A stretch of DNA of 14,240 bases from an uncultured Carnobacteriaceae bacterium (GCA_938039195.1 CALHVK010000006.1:1-14240); one strand, 5' to 3'. Counted from the first letter of the stretch, positions 1 to 6,307 are shown. Program-made: numbers and translations. Notes: a model not told the origin generated them from the letters alone.

Positions 1-47
1 ATGGGATACCGGTTCGAGCCGAGGTCTCTCACTTTCAAAGCCTCAAA

Positions 48-81
48 AACGGGAGTAAGGAATAAATTCCTAACTCCCGTT
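48..81. terminator. Long edge hairpin, possible terminator of an upstream gene
   Basis: The arms AACGGGAGT and ACTCCCGTT pair perfectly; after an A-A mismatch the inner arms AGGAAT and ATTCCT pair as well, closed by a two-base loop. The downstream tail is T-rich but broken (TTAATTCGTTTT), and upstream there is an A-run, so the structure could terminate in either direction. What would be terminated on the plus strand lies left of the window. A hairpin this long inside the 30-codon open frame at 1-93 argues that the frame is not a gene. Confidence 0.5.
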
Positions 82-93
82 AATTCGTTTTGA

Positions 94-319
94 TATCATT
101 CCCCATTACTGCTTTTATAGAATCCGCATGATTCTTCAGAACGAAGACTTAAAGATTTGATTCGTATATTTTATAAAGTAGGTTATCTTTCTTAGACCGC
201 CATAAATCAAAATGAGGATAAAGAAGACGAGTCTTTCAGAAATTAGTTATCGCTAAAATTGGAGCGCCCGTGAGTGCTGTTCAGGGTGAGGTGAGTGCTG
301 AAATAGTGGGGGAGGATGT
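94..319. other. Gene-less stretch with a short direct repeat
   Basis: No coding region with a ribosome binding site is visible on either strand. The decamer GTGAGTGCTG occurs at 270-279 and again at 291-300. An open frame without a good start runs from 222 to a TGA at 321-323 and would end in ...VSAVQGEVSAEIVGEDV; I do not recognise it. Base composition around 260-315 is richer in G than its surroundings. It may be a gene remnant, a leader or simply intergenic DNA. Confidence 0.3.
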
Positions 320-348
320 TTGACAAAATCAGATTGCAAAGTTAAGAT
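320..348 (+). promoter_or_regulatory. Sigma-A promoter of the MATE gene
   Basis: A perfect -35 box TTGACA (320-325) is followed by a 17-base spacer and the -10 box TAAGAT (343-348). Transcription should start near 355, about 73 bases before the MATE start codon and only about nine bases before the hairpin at 364. Confidence 0.7.
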
Positions 349-363
349 AAATGTATTGGTAGA

Positions 364-391
364 TCTCTCCGCGTGTGGAGGGACTTTTTTT
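364..391 (+). terminator. Intrinsic terminator hairpin in the MATE leader
   Basis: Arms TCTCTCC (364-370) and GGAGGGA (377-383) give seven pairs with one G-U, a six-base loop, and then C plus seven T. It has all parts of a Rho-independent terminator yet sits between the promoter at 320-348 and the MATE gene. It may stop upstream read-through, or act as an attenuator of MATE expression. Confidence 0.65.
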
Positions 392-427
392 ATGCATATA
401 TACAAATAATTGAGAAGGAGAGTTTAA

Positions 428-1807
428 ATGAACGTTGAAGAAAAACAAAATCCATTAGGTATAGAAAAGATAGGGACTCTTCTTAGAAAGATGGCGATTC
501 CTGCGATTATCGCGAATGTGGTGAATGCACTCTATAATATTGTCGACCAAATCTTTATTGGACAAGGAGTGGGATACTTAGGAAACGCAGCAACGAATAT
601 TGCCTTTCCAATTACAACCATCTGTATGGCGATTGGTTTAATGGTCGGGATTGGTGCCGCGTCAAACTTTAACTTGGCGCTGGGGAGAAAAGAGGACAAA
701 CATGCTCGTGAAGTTGCTGGGACTGCAGTGGTATTGTTGGTGACAGCTGGGTTAATCATTATGAGTGTGGTTCTATTGTTCTTACAACCATTATTGAACT
801 TATTTGGTGCTACTGATCAGATTTTAGGATACGCCAGTGAGTATGCAGGGATTACAGCTTTTGGGATTCCGTTTTTCATGATTTCGATTGGGTTTAATCC
901 ATTAGTTCGCGCAGATGGTAGAGCTACTTACTCGATGATGGCCATTATTGTGGGAGCCTTGCTGAATACCGTTCTTGATCCGTTGTTTATCTTTGGATTC
1001 AACATGGGGATTGCGGGAGCTGCTTGGGCAACGGTGATCAGTCAAGTTGTTTCAGCCATCGTATTACTCGCGTATATTCCAAGGTTTAGATCCGTTCGCT
1101 TTGAGCGTAGCGACTTTAAGTTGTCGTTTTCTGATGTAAAAGTGATTGCGTCTCTAGGGTTAACATCGTTCATTTTCCAAATTTCTGCGACCATTGTACA
1201 AATTGCATCGAATAATCTTTTACGTACATATGGAGCACAATCTATTTACGGTAGTGATATTCCGATTGCGGTTGGGGGAGTTGTGAGCAAAATCTTCGTT
1301 ATCTTCATTGCAGTTGTGATTGGGTTAAATCAAGGAGCACAACCGATTTTAGGATTTAACTATGGTGCAAAGAAATATTCACGTGTGCATGAAACGATGA
1401 GCTTACTACTGAAAGTTACCGTTATTTTATCCACGATTTTATGGATTCTATTCGAAGCTTTTCCGCTACAACTGATTCAAATGTTTGGAAGTGGGGATGC
1501 TCTTTACTATGAATTTGGGGTGAGATATGCACGAGCGTTCTTATTCTTCACGTTTATTAATGGGACTACCATTATTGTGACAACCTTCTTCCCAGCAATC
1601 GGAAAAGCAAAATTAGGAGCGATTCTTTCTTTAACACGACAAATGTTTGTCTTGCTTCCAGTCATGGTTCTTCTTGCAACTAGTTTTGGAGTAGATGGAT
1701 TAATTTTCGCAGGTCCAATTTCCGACTTTATCTCCTTTATCATTTGCATTACAGTTTATATCCATCAAATGCGCAAAATTCCAAAGGTGGACGAACTTTT
1801 GGTATAA
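428..1807 (+). CDS. MATE family multidrug/cation efflux transporter, MepA type
   Basis: A 459-residue polytopic membrane protein of the usual MATE length, predicted to export cationic or aromatic compounds in exchange for sodium ions or protons. The N-terminal half carries the MepA-like signature (residues about 20-60: IPAIIANVVNALYNIVDQ, then FIGQGVG and LGNAATN), and the second half repeats the fold with the segment GLNQGAQPILGFNYGA near residues 298-313. About twelve hydrophobic segments can be picked out. The start is fixed by a GAAGGAGA ribosome binding site seven bases before ATG. It lies 30 bases before the dNTPase gene and probably forms a read-through unit with it. The substrate cannot be told from sequence. 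No regulator gene is adjacent, but the leader holds a terminator hairpin that may control it. Confidence 0.9.
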   Translation: MNVEEKQNPLGIEKIGTLLRKMAIPAIIANVVNALYNIVDQIFIGQGVGYLGNAATNIAFPITTICMAIGLMVGIGAASNFNLALGRKEDKHAREVAGTAVVLLVTAGLIIMSVVLLFLQPLLNLFGATDQILGYASEYAGITAFGIPFFMISIGFNPLVRADGRATYSMMAIIVGALLNTVLDPLFIFGFNMGIAGAAWATVISQVVSAIVLLAYIPRFRSVRFERSDFKLSFSDVKVIASLGLTSFIFQISATIVQIASNNLLRTYGAQSIYGSDIPIAVGGVVSKIFVIFIAVVIGLNQGAQPILGFNYGAKKYSRVHETMSLLLKVTVILSTILWILFEAFPLQLIQMFGSGDALYYEFGVRYARAFLFFTFINGTTIIVTTFFPAIGKAKLGAILSLTRQMFVLLPVMVLLATSFGVDGLIFAGPISDFISFIICITVYIHQMRKIPKVDELLV

Positions 1808-1808
1808 T
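1800..1808 (+). promoter_or_regulatory. Extended -10 promoter for dgt, overlapping the MATE stop codon
   Basis: TGGTATAAT matches the TGnTATAAT extended -10 consensus exactly; the MATE stop codon TAA (1805-1807) lies inside it. The best -35 match is poor (TTCCAA at 1779-1784, 18-base spacer). A start near 1815 would give a leader of about 23 bases before dgt. This would let the dNTPase be made independently of the exporter. Confidence 0.5.
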
Positions 1809-1837
1809 GATGGGGAGTAATGGAAGGGGTATGATTT

Positions 1838-3220
1838 ATGGAATGGTCTAAATTACTATCAACAAAACGTCTTTCTGGTAAAAAAGCAACCCATCGTAAT
1901 GAATTTGATGATGATTACAAACGAATTATAACAAGTCCTTCATTTAGAAGATTGCAGGACAAGACACAAGTGTTTCCTCTGGAGAGACTAGATTTTATTC
2001 ATACGCGTTTAACGCATTCGTTAGAAGTAGCGATGGTGGCACGGTCACTTGCGAAGGAAATTGTTATTTTATTGCAAGAGGAATTAGAGAAGAAACCTGA
2101 CAGCAGTAAGCAAGAGATGATTGATCGTCAAGAGGATGTGTTGAAAATTGTTGAATGTGCAAGTCTCGTACATGACCTTGGGAACCCTCCTTATGGCCAT
2201 TTTGGAGAAGACATCATCCGACAATGGTTTAAGAAAAATCTGCCAAGCCTCTTGAGAGAAAAAAGTGATGTGGCAGAAGAATTTCTAGCAAGTCCTTATA
2301 TCTATGATTTTTATCGCTTTGAAGGGAATGCGCAATCATTGCGAATTGTATCGAAGTTGCATGATTTCAAAGGAGAATTTGATGGACTTGATTTAACGGC
2401 AGCGACGCTTAATACGATATTGAAATATACGTACCCGTCTTCTCGTAAGAAAACAGAACAAATTACTTCGAAGAAAGTTGGCTATTTCTTTGCAGAAGAA
2501 GAAACATTCCAAAAAGTAACAGAGATTACAGGAACAGGGACAAGCCGCCATCCGCTAACCTTTATTTTGGAAGCTGCAGATGATATTGCTTATCTTGTAG
2601 CCGATATGGAAGATGCGATTGGTAAAGGTGTGATTTCCTTTAGAGATGTGCGCGAGTTTTTACTAGATAACTTGAGTACGGATGCTTATAATGCGCCACA
2701 TTCTGTTCATACACGCGAAGTGTTAAATACAATTGATGAGAAAGTCTTTAGTGTCAACCGATTCTTTGTGGATTTACGTGATAAATTAATCGATGGTGCC
2801 CGTCATAATTTCGTAAATCATTACGATGAGATTATGGAAGGAACATTTAATCAAGACTTGTTCAAAAATTCTTGGGCGGAGGATCTATATGTCATTCTTC
2901 GTAAATTATCTGAGGAACGCATTTATGACAATAAAGGAATCTTGAGATTAGAGATTGCAGGGTATACAACGCTCACTTATTTATTAGATAGCTTTGTACC
3001 TTCTTTAGTCGCATATGATACGAATCGTCAATTAGACTATGTAGAGTTGAAGAAAATCGGGATTATTTCTGAGAGTCAGAAACGTTCCTATCATTACTTT
3101 GCGGAAGGAAAGAGCGAAGTTGAAAAATTATACTTACGCCTTCTGTTAGCAACGGATTTCATTTCAGGAATGACGGATAGCTATTCGCACCGACTCTATT
3201 TAGAGATGGTTGGGATTTAA
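1838..3220 (+). CDS. dgt: Deoxyguanosine triphosphate triphosphohydrolase-like HD-domain protein
   Basis: A 460-residue cytosolic HD-superfamily hydrolase that should cleave dGTP or other dNTPs to the deoxynucleoside and tripolyphosphate, adjusting dNTP pools. The N-terminal segment SFRRLQDKTQVFPL (35-48) is typical of Dgt. Metal ligands are visible as His60 in RLTHSLEV, His112-Asp113 in LVHDLGNPP, and Asp248 or Asp249 in EAADDIAY; His121 in GHFGE matches the catalytic histidine of the E. coli enzyme in spacing (nine residues after the HD histidine). E. coli Dgt is somewhat longer at 505 residues. The start has GAAGGGG upstream. Substrate preference cannot be read from sequence; some homologues need a dNTP activator and act as hexamers. 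It follows the MATE gene and converges on the gene at 3319. Confidence 0.88.
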   Translation: MEWSKLLSTKRLSGKKATHRNEFDDDYKRIITSPSFRRLQDKTQVFPLERLDFIHTRLTHSLEVAMVARSLAKEIVILLQEELEKKPDSSKQEMIDRQEDVLKIVECASLVHDLGNPPYGHFGEDIIRQWFKKNLPSLLREKSDVAEEFLASPYIYDFYRFEGNAQSLRIVSKLHDFKGEFDGLDLTAATLNTILKYTYPSSRKKTEQITSKKVGYFFAEEETFQKVTEITGTGTSRHPLTFILEAADDIAYLVADMEDAIGKGVISFRDVREFLLDNLSTDAYNAPHSVHTREVLNTIDEKVFSVNRFFVDLRDKLIDGARHNFVNHYDEIMEGTFNQDLFKNSWAEDLYVILRKLSEERIYDNKGILRLEIAGYTTLTYLLDSFVPSLVAYDTNRQLDYVELKKIGIISESQKRSYHYFAEGKSEVEKLYLRLLLATDFISGMTDSYSHRLYLEMVGI

Positions 3221-3224
3221 TGTG

Positions 3225-3264
3225 AAAGTAGAAAATTATCATATATGATAATTTTCTACTTTTT
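3225..3264 (+). terminator. Terminator of dgt: 38-base perfect palindrome
   Basis: Positions 3225-3262 are a perfect inverted repeat centred between 3243 and 3244, starting AAAGTAGAAAATT and followed by two more T. It begins four bases after the dgt stop codon. Being AT-rich but very long, it could work in both directions. Confidence 0.6.
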
Positions 3265-3267
3265 AAT

Positions 3268-3304
3268 ATAAAAAAGCCGCTAACGCAATTTTACGTTAGC
3301 GGCT
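3268..3304 (-). terminator. Terminator of the DUF1827-like gene
   Basis: Read on the minus strand, the arms AGCCGCTAACG and CGTTAGCGGCT (11 perfect pairs, plus-strand 3275-3285 and 3294-3304) enclose an eight-base loop and are followed by six U. It stands 14 bases beyond the stop codon of the minus-strand gene. Confidence 0.85.
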
Positions 3305-3318
3305 GTTATCGTTATGAA

Positions 3319-3618
3319 TTAATTAAAATTAGGTCGTTGTTTCTCCACTGGAATACTAATTTCAACAAAGTTATCAGCATGAATAATATCAAGTCCTTCA
3401 GGTTCCATATGGAATAGGCGATGAACAACGAATTCAATTTCAACATCTTTAATACGTCTTTTTTTATTTAAAATTACAATATCACGGTGAGTGGCAGCGT
3501 CAGCATAGAAAACAGTTGTTTGACCAAGTGAATAGACCTTGATGAAGTACGCATCTGTATTTGCTAACTGTTCATTGACAAGTTGCGAGTGAGAATTGGT
3601 AATATCGATAAGTTTCAT
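3319..3618 (-). CDS. DUF1827-like small cytosolic protein of unknown function
   Basis: A 99-residue protein beginning MKLIDITNSHSQLV. The sequence resembles the DUF1827 family of lactic acid bacteria as I remember it (N-terminal N-S-H/Y-x-x-L-V segment, YSLGQTTVFY near 29-38, and a central LNKKRRI). It has no signal peptide or membrane segment and no catalytic motif I recognise. The frame stays open up to 3684, but I chose 3618: an AGAAGGAGG ribosome binding site lies eight bases before it, and a good promoter (-10 at 3656-3661) lies inside the would-be extension, so the upstream ATG codons would lie in or before the promoter. It is monocistronic with its own terminator, and divergent from ptsH. 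Function unknown. Confidence 0.75.
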   Translation of the reverse strand: MKLIDITNSHSQLVNEQLANTDAYFIKVYSLGQTTVFYADAATHRDIVILNKKRRIKDVEIEFVVHRLFHMEPEGLDIIHADNFVEISIPVEKQRPNFN

Positions 3619-3655
3619 AGACACAGCCTCCTTCTGAAAAAAATCCCTTGAAGTC

Positions 3656-3684
3656 ATTATACATTTTTTTTGTTTCATTTTCAC
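3656..3684 (-). promoter_or_regulatory. Promoter of the DUF1827-like gene
   Basis: On the minus strand a perfect -10 box TATAAT (plus 3656-3661) stands 17 bases from a -35 box GTGAAA (plus 3679-3684). The predicted transcript starts near 3649 and has a leader of about 30 bases. Confidence 0.65.
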
Positions 3685-3747
3685 CTACAAATTTAAGAAA
3701 AGTTATTAAATTTTAAAGAATTTTCAATCAAAAGATTTTTTTGTAAG

Positions 3748-3753
3748 TATGAT
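3748..3753 (+). promoter_or_regulatory. Candidate -10 box of the ptsHI promoter
   Basis: TATGAT is the best -10 match in the 230-base gap before ptsH; a start near 3760 gives a leader of about 155 bases. No good -35 box stands at the right distance (CAATCA or TTCAAT at 17-19 bases). A weaker alternative is TTGTTA (3797-3802) with TAACCT (3820-3825) at 17-base spacing, which would give a leader of about 85 bases. Confidence 0.35.
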
Positions 3754-3764
3754 AGGGATTGTGA

Positions 3765-3778
3765 TGAAAGTGCTTTTA
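3765..3778 (+). promoter_or_regulatory. cre-like site (possible CcpA operator) before ptsHI
   Basis: TGAAAGTGCTTTTA differs from the catabolite responsive element consensus TGWAANCGNTNWCA at two positions, one of them the central C of CG. It lies a few bases downstream of the predicted start, a position typical of CcpA repression by blocking elongation. The match is weak enough to occur by chance in AT-rich DNA. Confidence 0.3.
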
Positions 3779-3914
3779 AAAAATGTATTTAAATAGTTGT
3801 TAAATCTCTCAAAAAATGGTAACCTTATTAATTGAAAGGGTTGTATTTTTGAGACCTACATGCTCTCGAAGTACATTTCTTAACAAAAATTTACTTTCAA
3901 AGGAGACTTTCAAT

Positions 3915-4181
3915 ATGGAAAAGAAAGAATATCATGTAATCGCAGAAACAGGGATCCACGCTCGCCCAGCAACTTTATTAGTTCAAACAGCAAGCAAATA
4001 TAGTTCAGATATCCAATTAGAATATAAAGGTAAATCTGTTAACTTAAAATCAATCATGGGCGTTATGTCATTAGGTGTTGGCCAAGGTGCTGACGTAGTG
4101 ATCACTGCTGAAGGTGCTGACGAAGCAGAAGCATTAGCAGGCATTGACGAAACTATGAAAAAAGAAGGATTAGCTGAATAA
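3915..4181 (+). CDS. ptsH: Phosphocarrier protein HPr
   Basis: An 88-residue protein, the usual HPr length. It accepts phosphate from Enzyme I and passes it to the sugar-specific Enzyme IIA proteins in the cytosol. His15 in TGIHARPA is the phosphorylated residue; Ser46 in NLKSIMGVMSLG is the site used by HPr kinase/phosphorylase in Gram-positive bacteria, where HPr-Ser-P is the partner of CcpA in catabolite repression. Both are present and in register. The frame is open back to 3816, but AAAGGAG lies just before the ATG at 3915 and the product starting there is exactly HPr. One base separates its stop codon from ptsI, so the two are co-translated. Codon use (frequent GCW, GAA, TTA) looks like that of a highly expressed gene. 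Confidence 0.97.
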   Translation: MEKKEYHVIAETGIHARPATLLVQTASKYSSDIQLEYKGKSVNLKSIMGVMSLGVGQGADVVITAEGADEAEALAGIDETMKKEGLAE

Positions 4182-4182
4182 T

Positions 4183-5910
4183 ATGAAACCAACATTACAA
4201 GGGATTGCTGCTAGTGATGGCATTGCAATTGCCAAAGTATATACTTTGACTGAACCAGATTTAACAGTCACAAAAGTAACTGTTGAAGATTCAGAAAAAG
4301 AAGTTTCACGCTTGGATGATGCATTAGCAGCGTCAATAAAAGATGTCGAATTAATTAAAGAGACTGCTTTGAAAAACTTAGGTGAAGAAGAAGCGCAAGT
4401 TTTCGATGCTCACTTAATGGTTTTAAGCGATCCAGAATTAATTGGACAAGTAAAAGATAGCATTACATCTAATAAAGTGAATGCGGAATCTGCATTAAAA
4501 GAAGTAACAGATATGTTTATTTCTATTTTTGCAGGAATGGAAGATAACCCTTATATGCAAGAACGTGCTGCGGACATTCGTGACGTATCGAAACGTGTCT
4601 TAGCTCATTTATTAGGCGTTAAAATTCCTAGCCCAGCAACTATCAAAGATGAAGTGATTATCGTGGCTGCCGATTTAACACCGAGTGATACAGCTCAATT
4701 AAATCGCCAATACGTAAAAGCTTTCGTTACTGATATTGGTGGACGTACTTCTCACTCAGCTATTATGGCTCGTTCTTTAGAAATTCCAGCAATCGTTGGT
4801 ACTAAAGAAGTGACTTCAACAGCTAAAGACGGAGATATCATTATCGTTGATGGTTTAACAGGGGATGTATTCCTTAACCCATCTGAAGAAGTGATTGCTG
4901 AATACCGTGCTAAAGCTGAAGCATTCGCCGCTCAACAAGCTGAATGGGAAAAATTAAAAGACTCAAAAACTTACACTAAAGATGGCCATCAAGTTGAATT
5001 GGCTGCAAACATTGGTACACCAAAAGATTTAGAAGGTGTAGTAAACAATGGTGCAGAAGGTGTTGGTTTATACCGTACAGAATTCTTATACATGGATTCT
5101 CACGACATGCCAACTGAAGAAGATCAATTTGAAGCTTACAAGGCTGTTTTAGAAGGAATGAATGGAAAACCTGTTGTCGTTCGTACAATGGATATCGGTG
5201 GGGATAAAGAGTTACCATACTTACCATTACCACACGAAATGAACCCATTCTTAGGATATCGTGCAATTCGTATTTCATTAAACGAACCTGAAATGTTCCG
5301 TACACAATTACGTGCGTTATTACGTGCTTCTGTATACGGTAAATTACGTATCATGTTCCCAATGATTGCGACATTAAATGATTTCCGTGGCGCTAAAGCG
5401 TTATTAGAAGAAGAAAAAGCTAAATTAATCGCAGAAGGTGTTGCAGTTAGCGATGATATCCAAGTAGGTATCATGATTGAAATTCCTGCAGCGGCAGTTT
5501 TAGCTCACCAATTCGCTAAAGAAGTGGACTTCTTCAGTATCGGAACTAACGACTTAATCCAATACACAATGGCTGCTGACCGTATGAACGAACGCGTTTC
5601 ATACCTATACCAACCATATAACCCATCAATCTTAACGTTAATCAAACACGTAATTGATTCAGCACACAAAGAAGGCAAATGGGCTGGAATGTGTGGGGAA
5701 ATGGCTGGAGACCAAACAGCTGTGCCTCTATTAGTAGGTCTTGGATTAGACGAGTTCTCAATGTCTGCATCAAGTGTTCTAAAAACACGTAGCTTAATTT
5801 CTAAATTAACATTAAGCGATATGCAAGCATTAGCAGATAAAGCAATTAACGAATGTGCAACTGTAGAAGAAGTTGAAGCATTAGTTGAAGAAGCTGTATC
5901 TAAAATCTAA
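4183..5910 (+). CDS. ptsI: Phosphoenolpyruvate-protein phosphotransferase (PTS Enzyme I)
   Basis: A full-length 575-residue Enzyme I, which takes phosphate from phosphoenolpyruvate and hands it to HPr, the first step of PTS sugar uptake. The N-terminal HPr-binding and swivel part carries the phospho-histidine His191 in GGRTSHSAIMARS; the C-terminal PEP-binding barrel shows GLYRTEFLY with Arg298, VVVRTMDIGGDKE with Arg334, the metal ligands Glu433 (MIEIPAA) and Asp457 (GTNDLIQY), and the acid/base Cys504 in GMCGEMAGD. Its ribosome binding site (GAAGGA) lies inside the end of ptsH. The gene is followed 17 bases later by a strong terminator, so the operon holds only ptsH and ptsI. Confidence 0.98.
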   Translation: MKPTLQGIAASDGIAIAKVYTLTEPDLTVTKVTVEDSEKEVSRLDDALAASIKDVELIKETALKNLGEEEAQVFDAHLMVLSDPELIGQVKDSITSNKVNAESALKEVTDMFISIFAGMEDNPYMQERAADIRDVSKRVLAHLLGVKIPSPATIKDEVIIVAADLTPSDTAQLNRQYVKAFVTDIGGRTSHSAIMARSLEIPAIVGTKEVTSTAKDGDIIIVDGLTGDVFLNPSEEVIAEYRAKAEAFAAQQAEWEKLKDSKTYTKDGHQVELAANIGTPKDLEGVVNNGAEGVGLYRTEFLYMDSHDMPTEEDQFEAYKAVLEGMNGKPVVVRTMDIGGDKELPYLPLPHEMNPFLGYRAIRISLNEPEMFRTQLRALLRASVYGKLRIMFPMIATLNDFRGAKALLEEEKAKLIAEGVAVSDDIQVGIMIEIPAAAVLAHQFAKEVDFFSIGTNDLIQYTMAADRMNERVSYLYQPYNPSILTLIKHVIDSAHKEGKWAGMCGEMAGDQTAVPLLVGLGLDEFSMSASSVLKTRSLISKLTLSDMQALADKAINECATVEEVEALVEEAVSKI

Positions 5911-5927
5911 ACAATAGATAGCCTGAG

Positions 5928-5955
5928 CACCTGAGGGAAACCTCGGGTGTTTTTT
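5928..5955 (+). terminator. Terminator of the ptsHI operon
   Basis: Nine pairs (CACCTGAGG with CCTCGGGTG, one G-U), a GAAA tetraloop and six T form a textbook Rho-independent terminator. Confidence 0.92.
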
Positions 5956-6029
5956 GTTGCCTAAATTTCTAAAAAAATATTAAATCCCGAAATAGTGCAG
6001 TTTTTAGTATGTTCACGGTGGTTGGAATA

Positions 6030-6038
6030 TGATATACT
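6030..6038 (+). promoter_or_regulatory. Extended -10 promoter of the DltX-like gene
   Basis: TGATATACT matches the extended -10 form TGnTATAAT except for one base. No convincing -35 box is seen. The start would be near 6045, giving a leader of about 24 bases that contains the AAGGGG ribosome binding site. Confidence 0.5.
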
Positions 6039-6068
6039 ACGATTCGTAGAAGAAATGAAGGGGTATGG

Positions 6069-6221
6069 ATGATGAAAGAAAAATTTCAAAAATTAGTTCG
6101 TAAGTGTGATACATTTTTAGGGTGGACACTTCTCTTTTATATCCTGATTACGAGTATACTGTTGTATTGTATTTTCAATGACTTCACAAATGCTACAGAA
6201 TTTATCTATAACGCATTCTAA
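6069..6221 (+). CDS. dltX: DltX-like membrane microprotein with C-terminal acyl-shuttle motif
   Basis: A 50-residue protein (49 if the second of the paired ATG codons is used), preceded by AAGGGG. It has a short basic N-terminus (KEKFQKLVRK), one membrane helix at about 18-36 (LGWTLLFYILITSILLYCI), a short outside linker and the C-terminal hexapeptide FIYNAF. Architecture and ending match DltX, the D-alanylation microprotein whose C-terminal motif (usually FIYNEF) carries D-Ala on its tyrosine between the MBOAT protein DltB and DltD. Here the tyrosine would be Tyr47, placed outside by the positive-inside rule. Family knowledge puts dltX at the head of the dlt operon; here it stands alone between two terminators, with no dltA-D gene in the window. 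The linker (FNDFTNATE) and Ala49 in place of Glu are slightly unusual. It could serve the host's D-alanylation from a distance, or another MBOAT acylation system. Confidence 0.8.
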   Translation: MMKEKFQKLVRKCDTFLGWTLLFYILITSILLYCIFNDFTNATEFIYNAF

Positions 6222-6234
6222 AAATGAAGTTGAT

Positions 6235-6275
6235 AGCTAGGAAGGATTCTCTTTCCTAGCTTTTTCAGTTTTTTT
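6235..6275 (+). terminator. Terminator of the DltX-like gene
   Basis: AGCTAGGAA (6235-6243) pairs perfectly with TTCCTAGCT (6253-6261), followed by five T, CAG and seven more T. It lies 13 bases after the stop codon, isolating the microprotein gene from the next operon. Confidence 0.85.
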
Positions 6276-6278
6276 ACA

Positions 6279-6307
6279 TTGATTGAAATGACAAAGATTA
6301 GTATAAT
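6279..6307 (+). promoter_or_regulatory. Promoter of the pantothenate transport/CoaBC operon
   Basis: TTGATT (6279-6284), a 17-base spacer and a perfect TATAAT (6302-6307); start near 6313. The leader is only about 22 bases, too short for a riboswitch, so control by a vitamin-sensing RNA is unlikely here. Confidence 0.75.

Noticed and set aside
1..31. Sequence GGTTCGAGCC resembles the T-arm of a tRNA 3' end
   Set aside because: With TTCGA placed as the T-loop, only two of the five T-stem positions pair, and there is no acceptor stem or CCA end.
1..93. A 30-codon open frame starting with the first ATG of the window
   Set aside because: Its second half is a long perfect-arm hairpin, no ribosome binding site is visible at the edge, and the sequence is not recognisable. 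It is more likely the untranslated end of something upstream.
3619..3684. N-terminal extension of the DUF1827-like protein to an upstream ATG
   Set aside because: The -10 and -35 boxes of its promoter lie in this part, and the strong ribosome binding site points to 3618.
3816..3914. N-terminal extension of HPr by 33 residues
   Set aside because: HPr is 88 residues with His at position 15; the start at 3915 gives exactly that and has AAAGGAG just upstream.
4976..5474. Two overlapping minus-strand open frames over 100 codons inside ptsI
   Set aside because: They lie wholly antisense to the conserved Enzyme I barrel, have no ribosome binding sites, and follow from the codon bias of a highly expressed gene.
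6065..6097. Alternative small frame beginning at the ATG at 6065
   Set aside because: It stops after ten codons, whereas the frame at 6069 gives a membrane protein with a recognised C-terminal motif.
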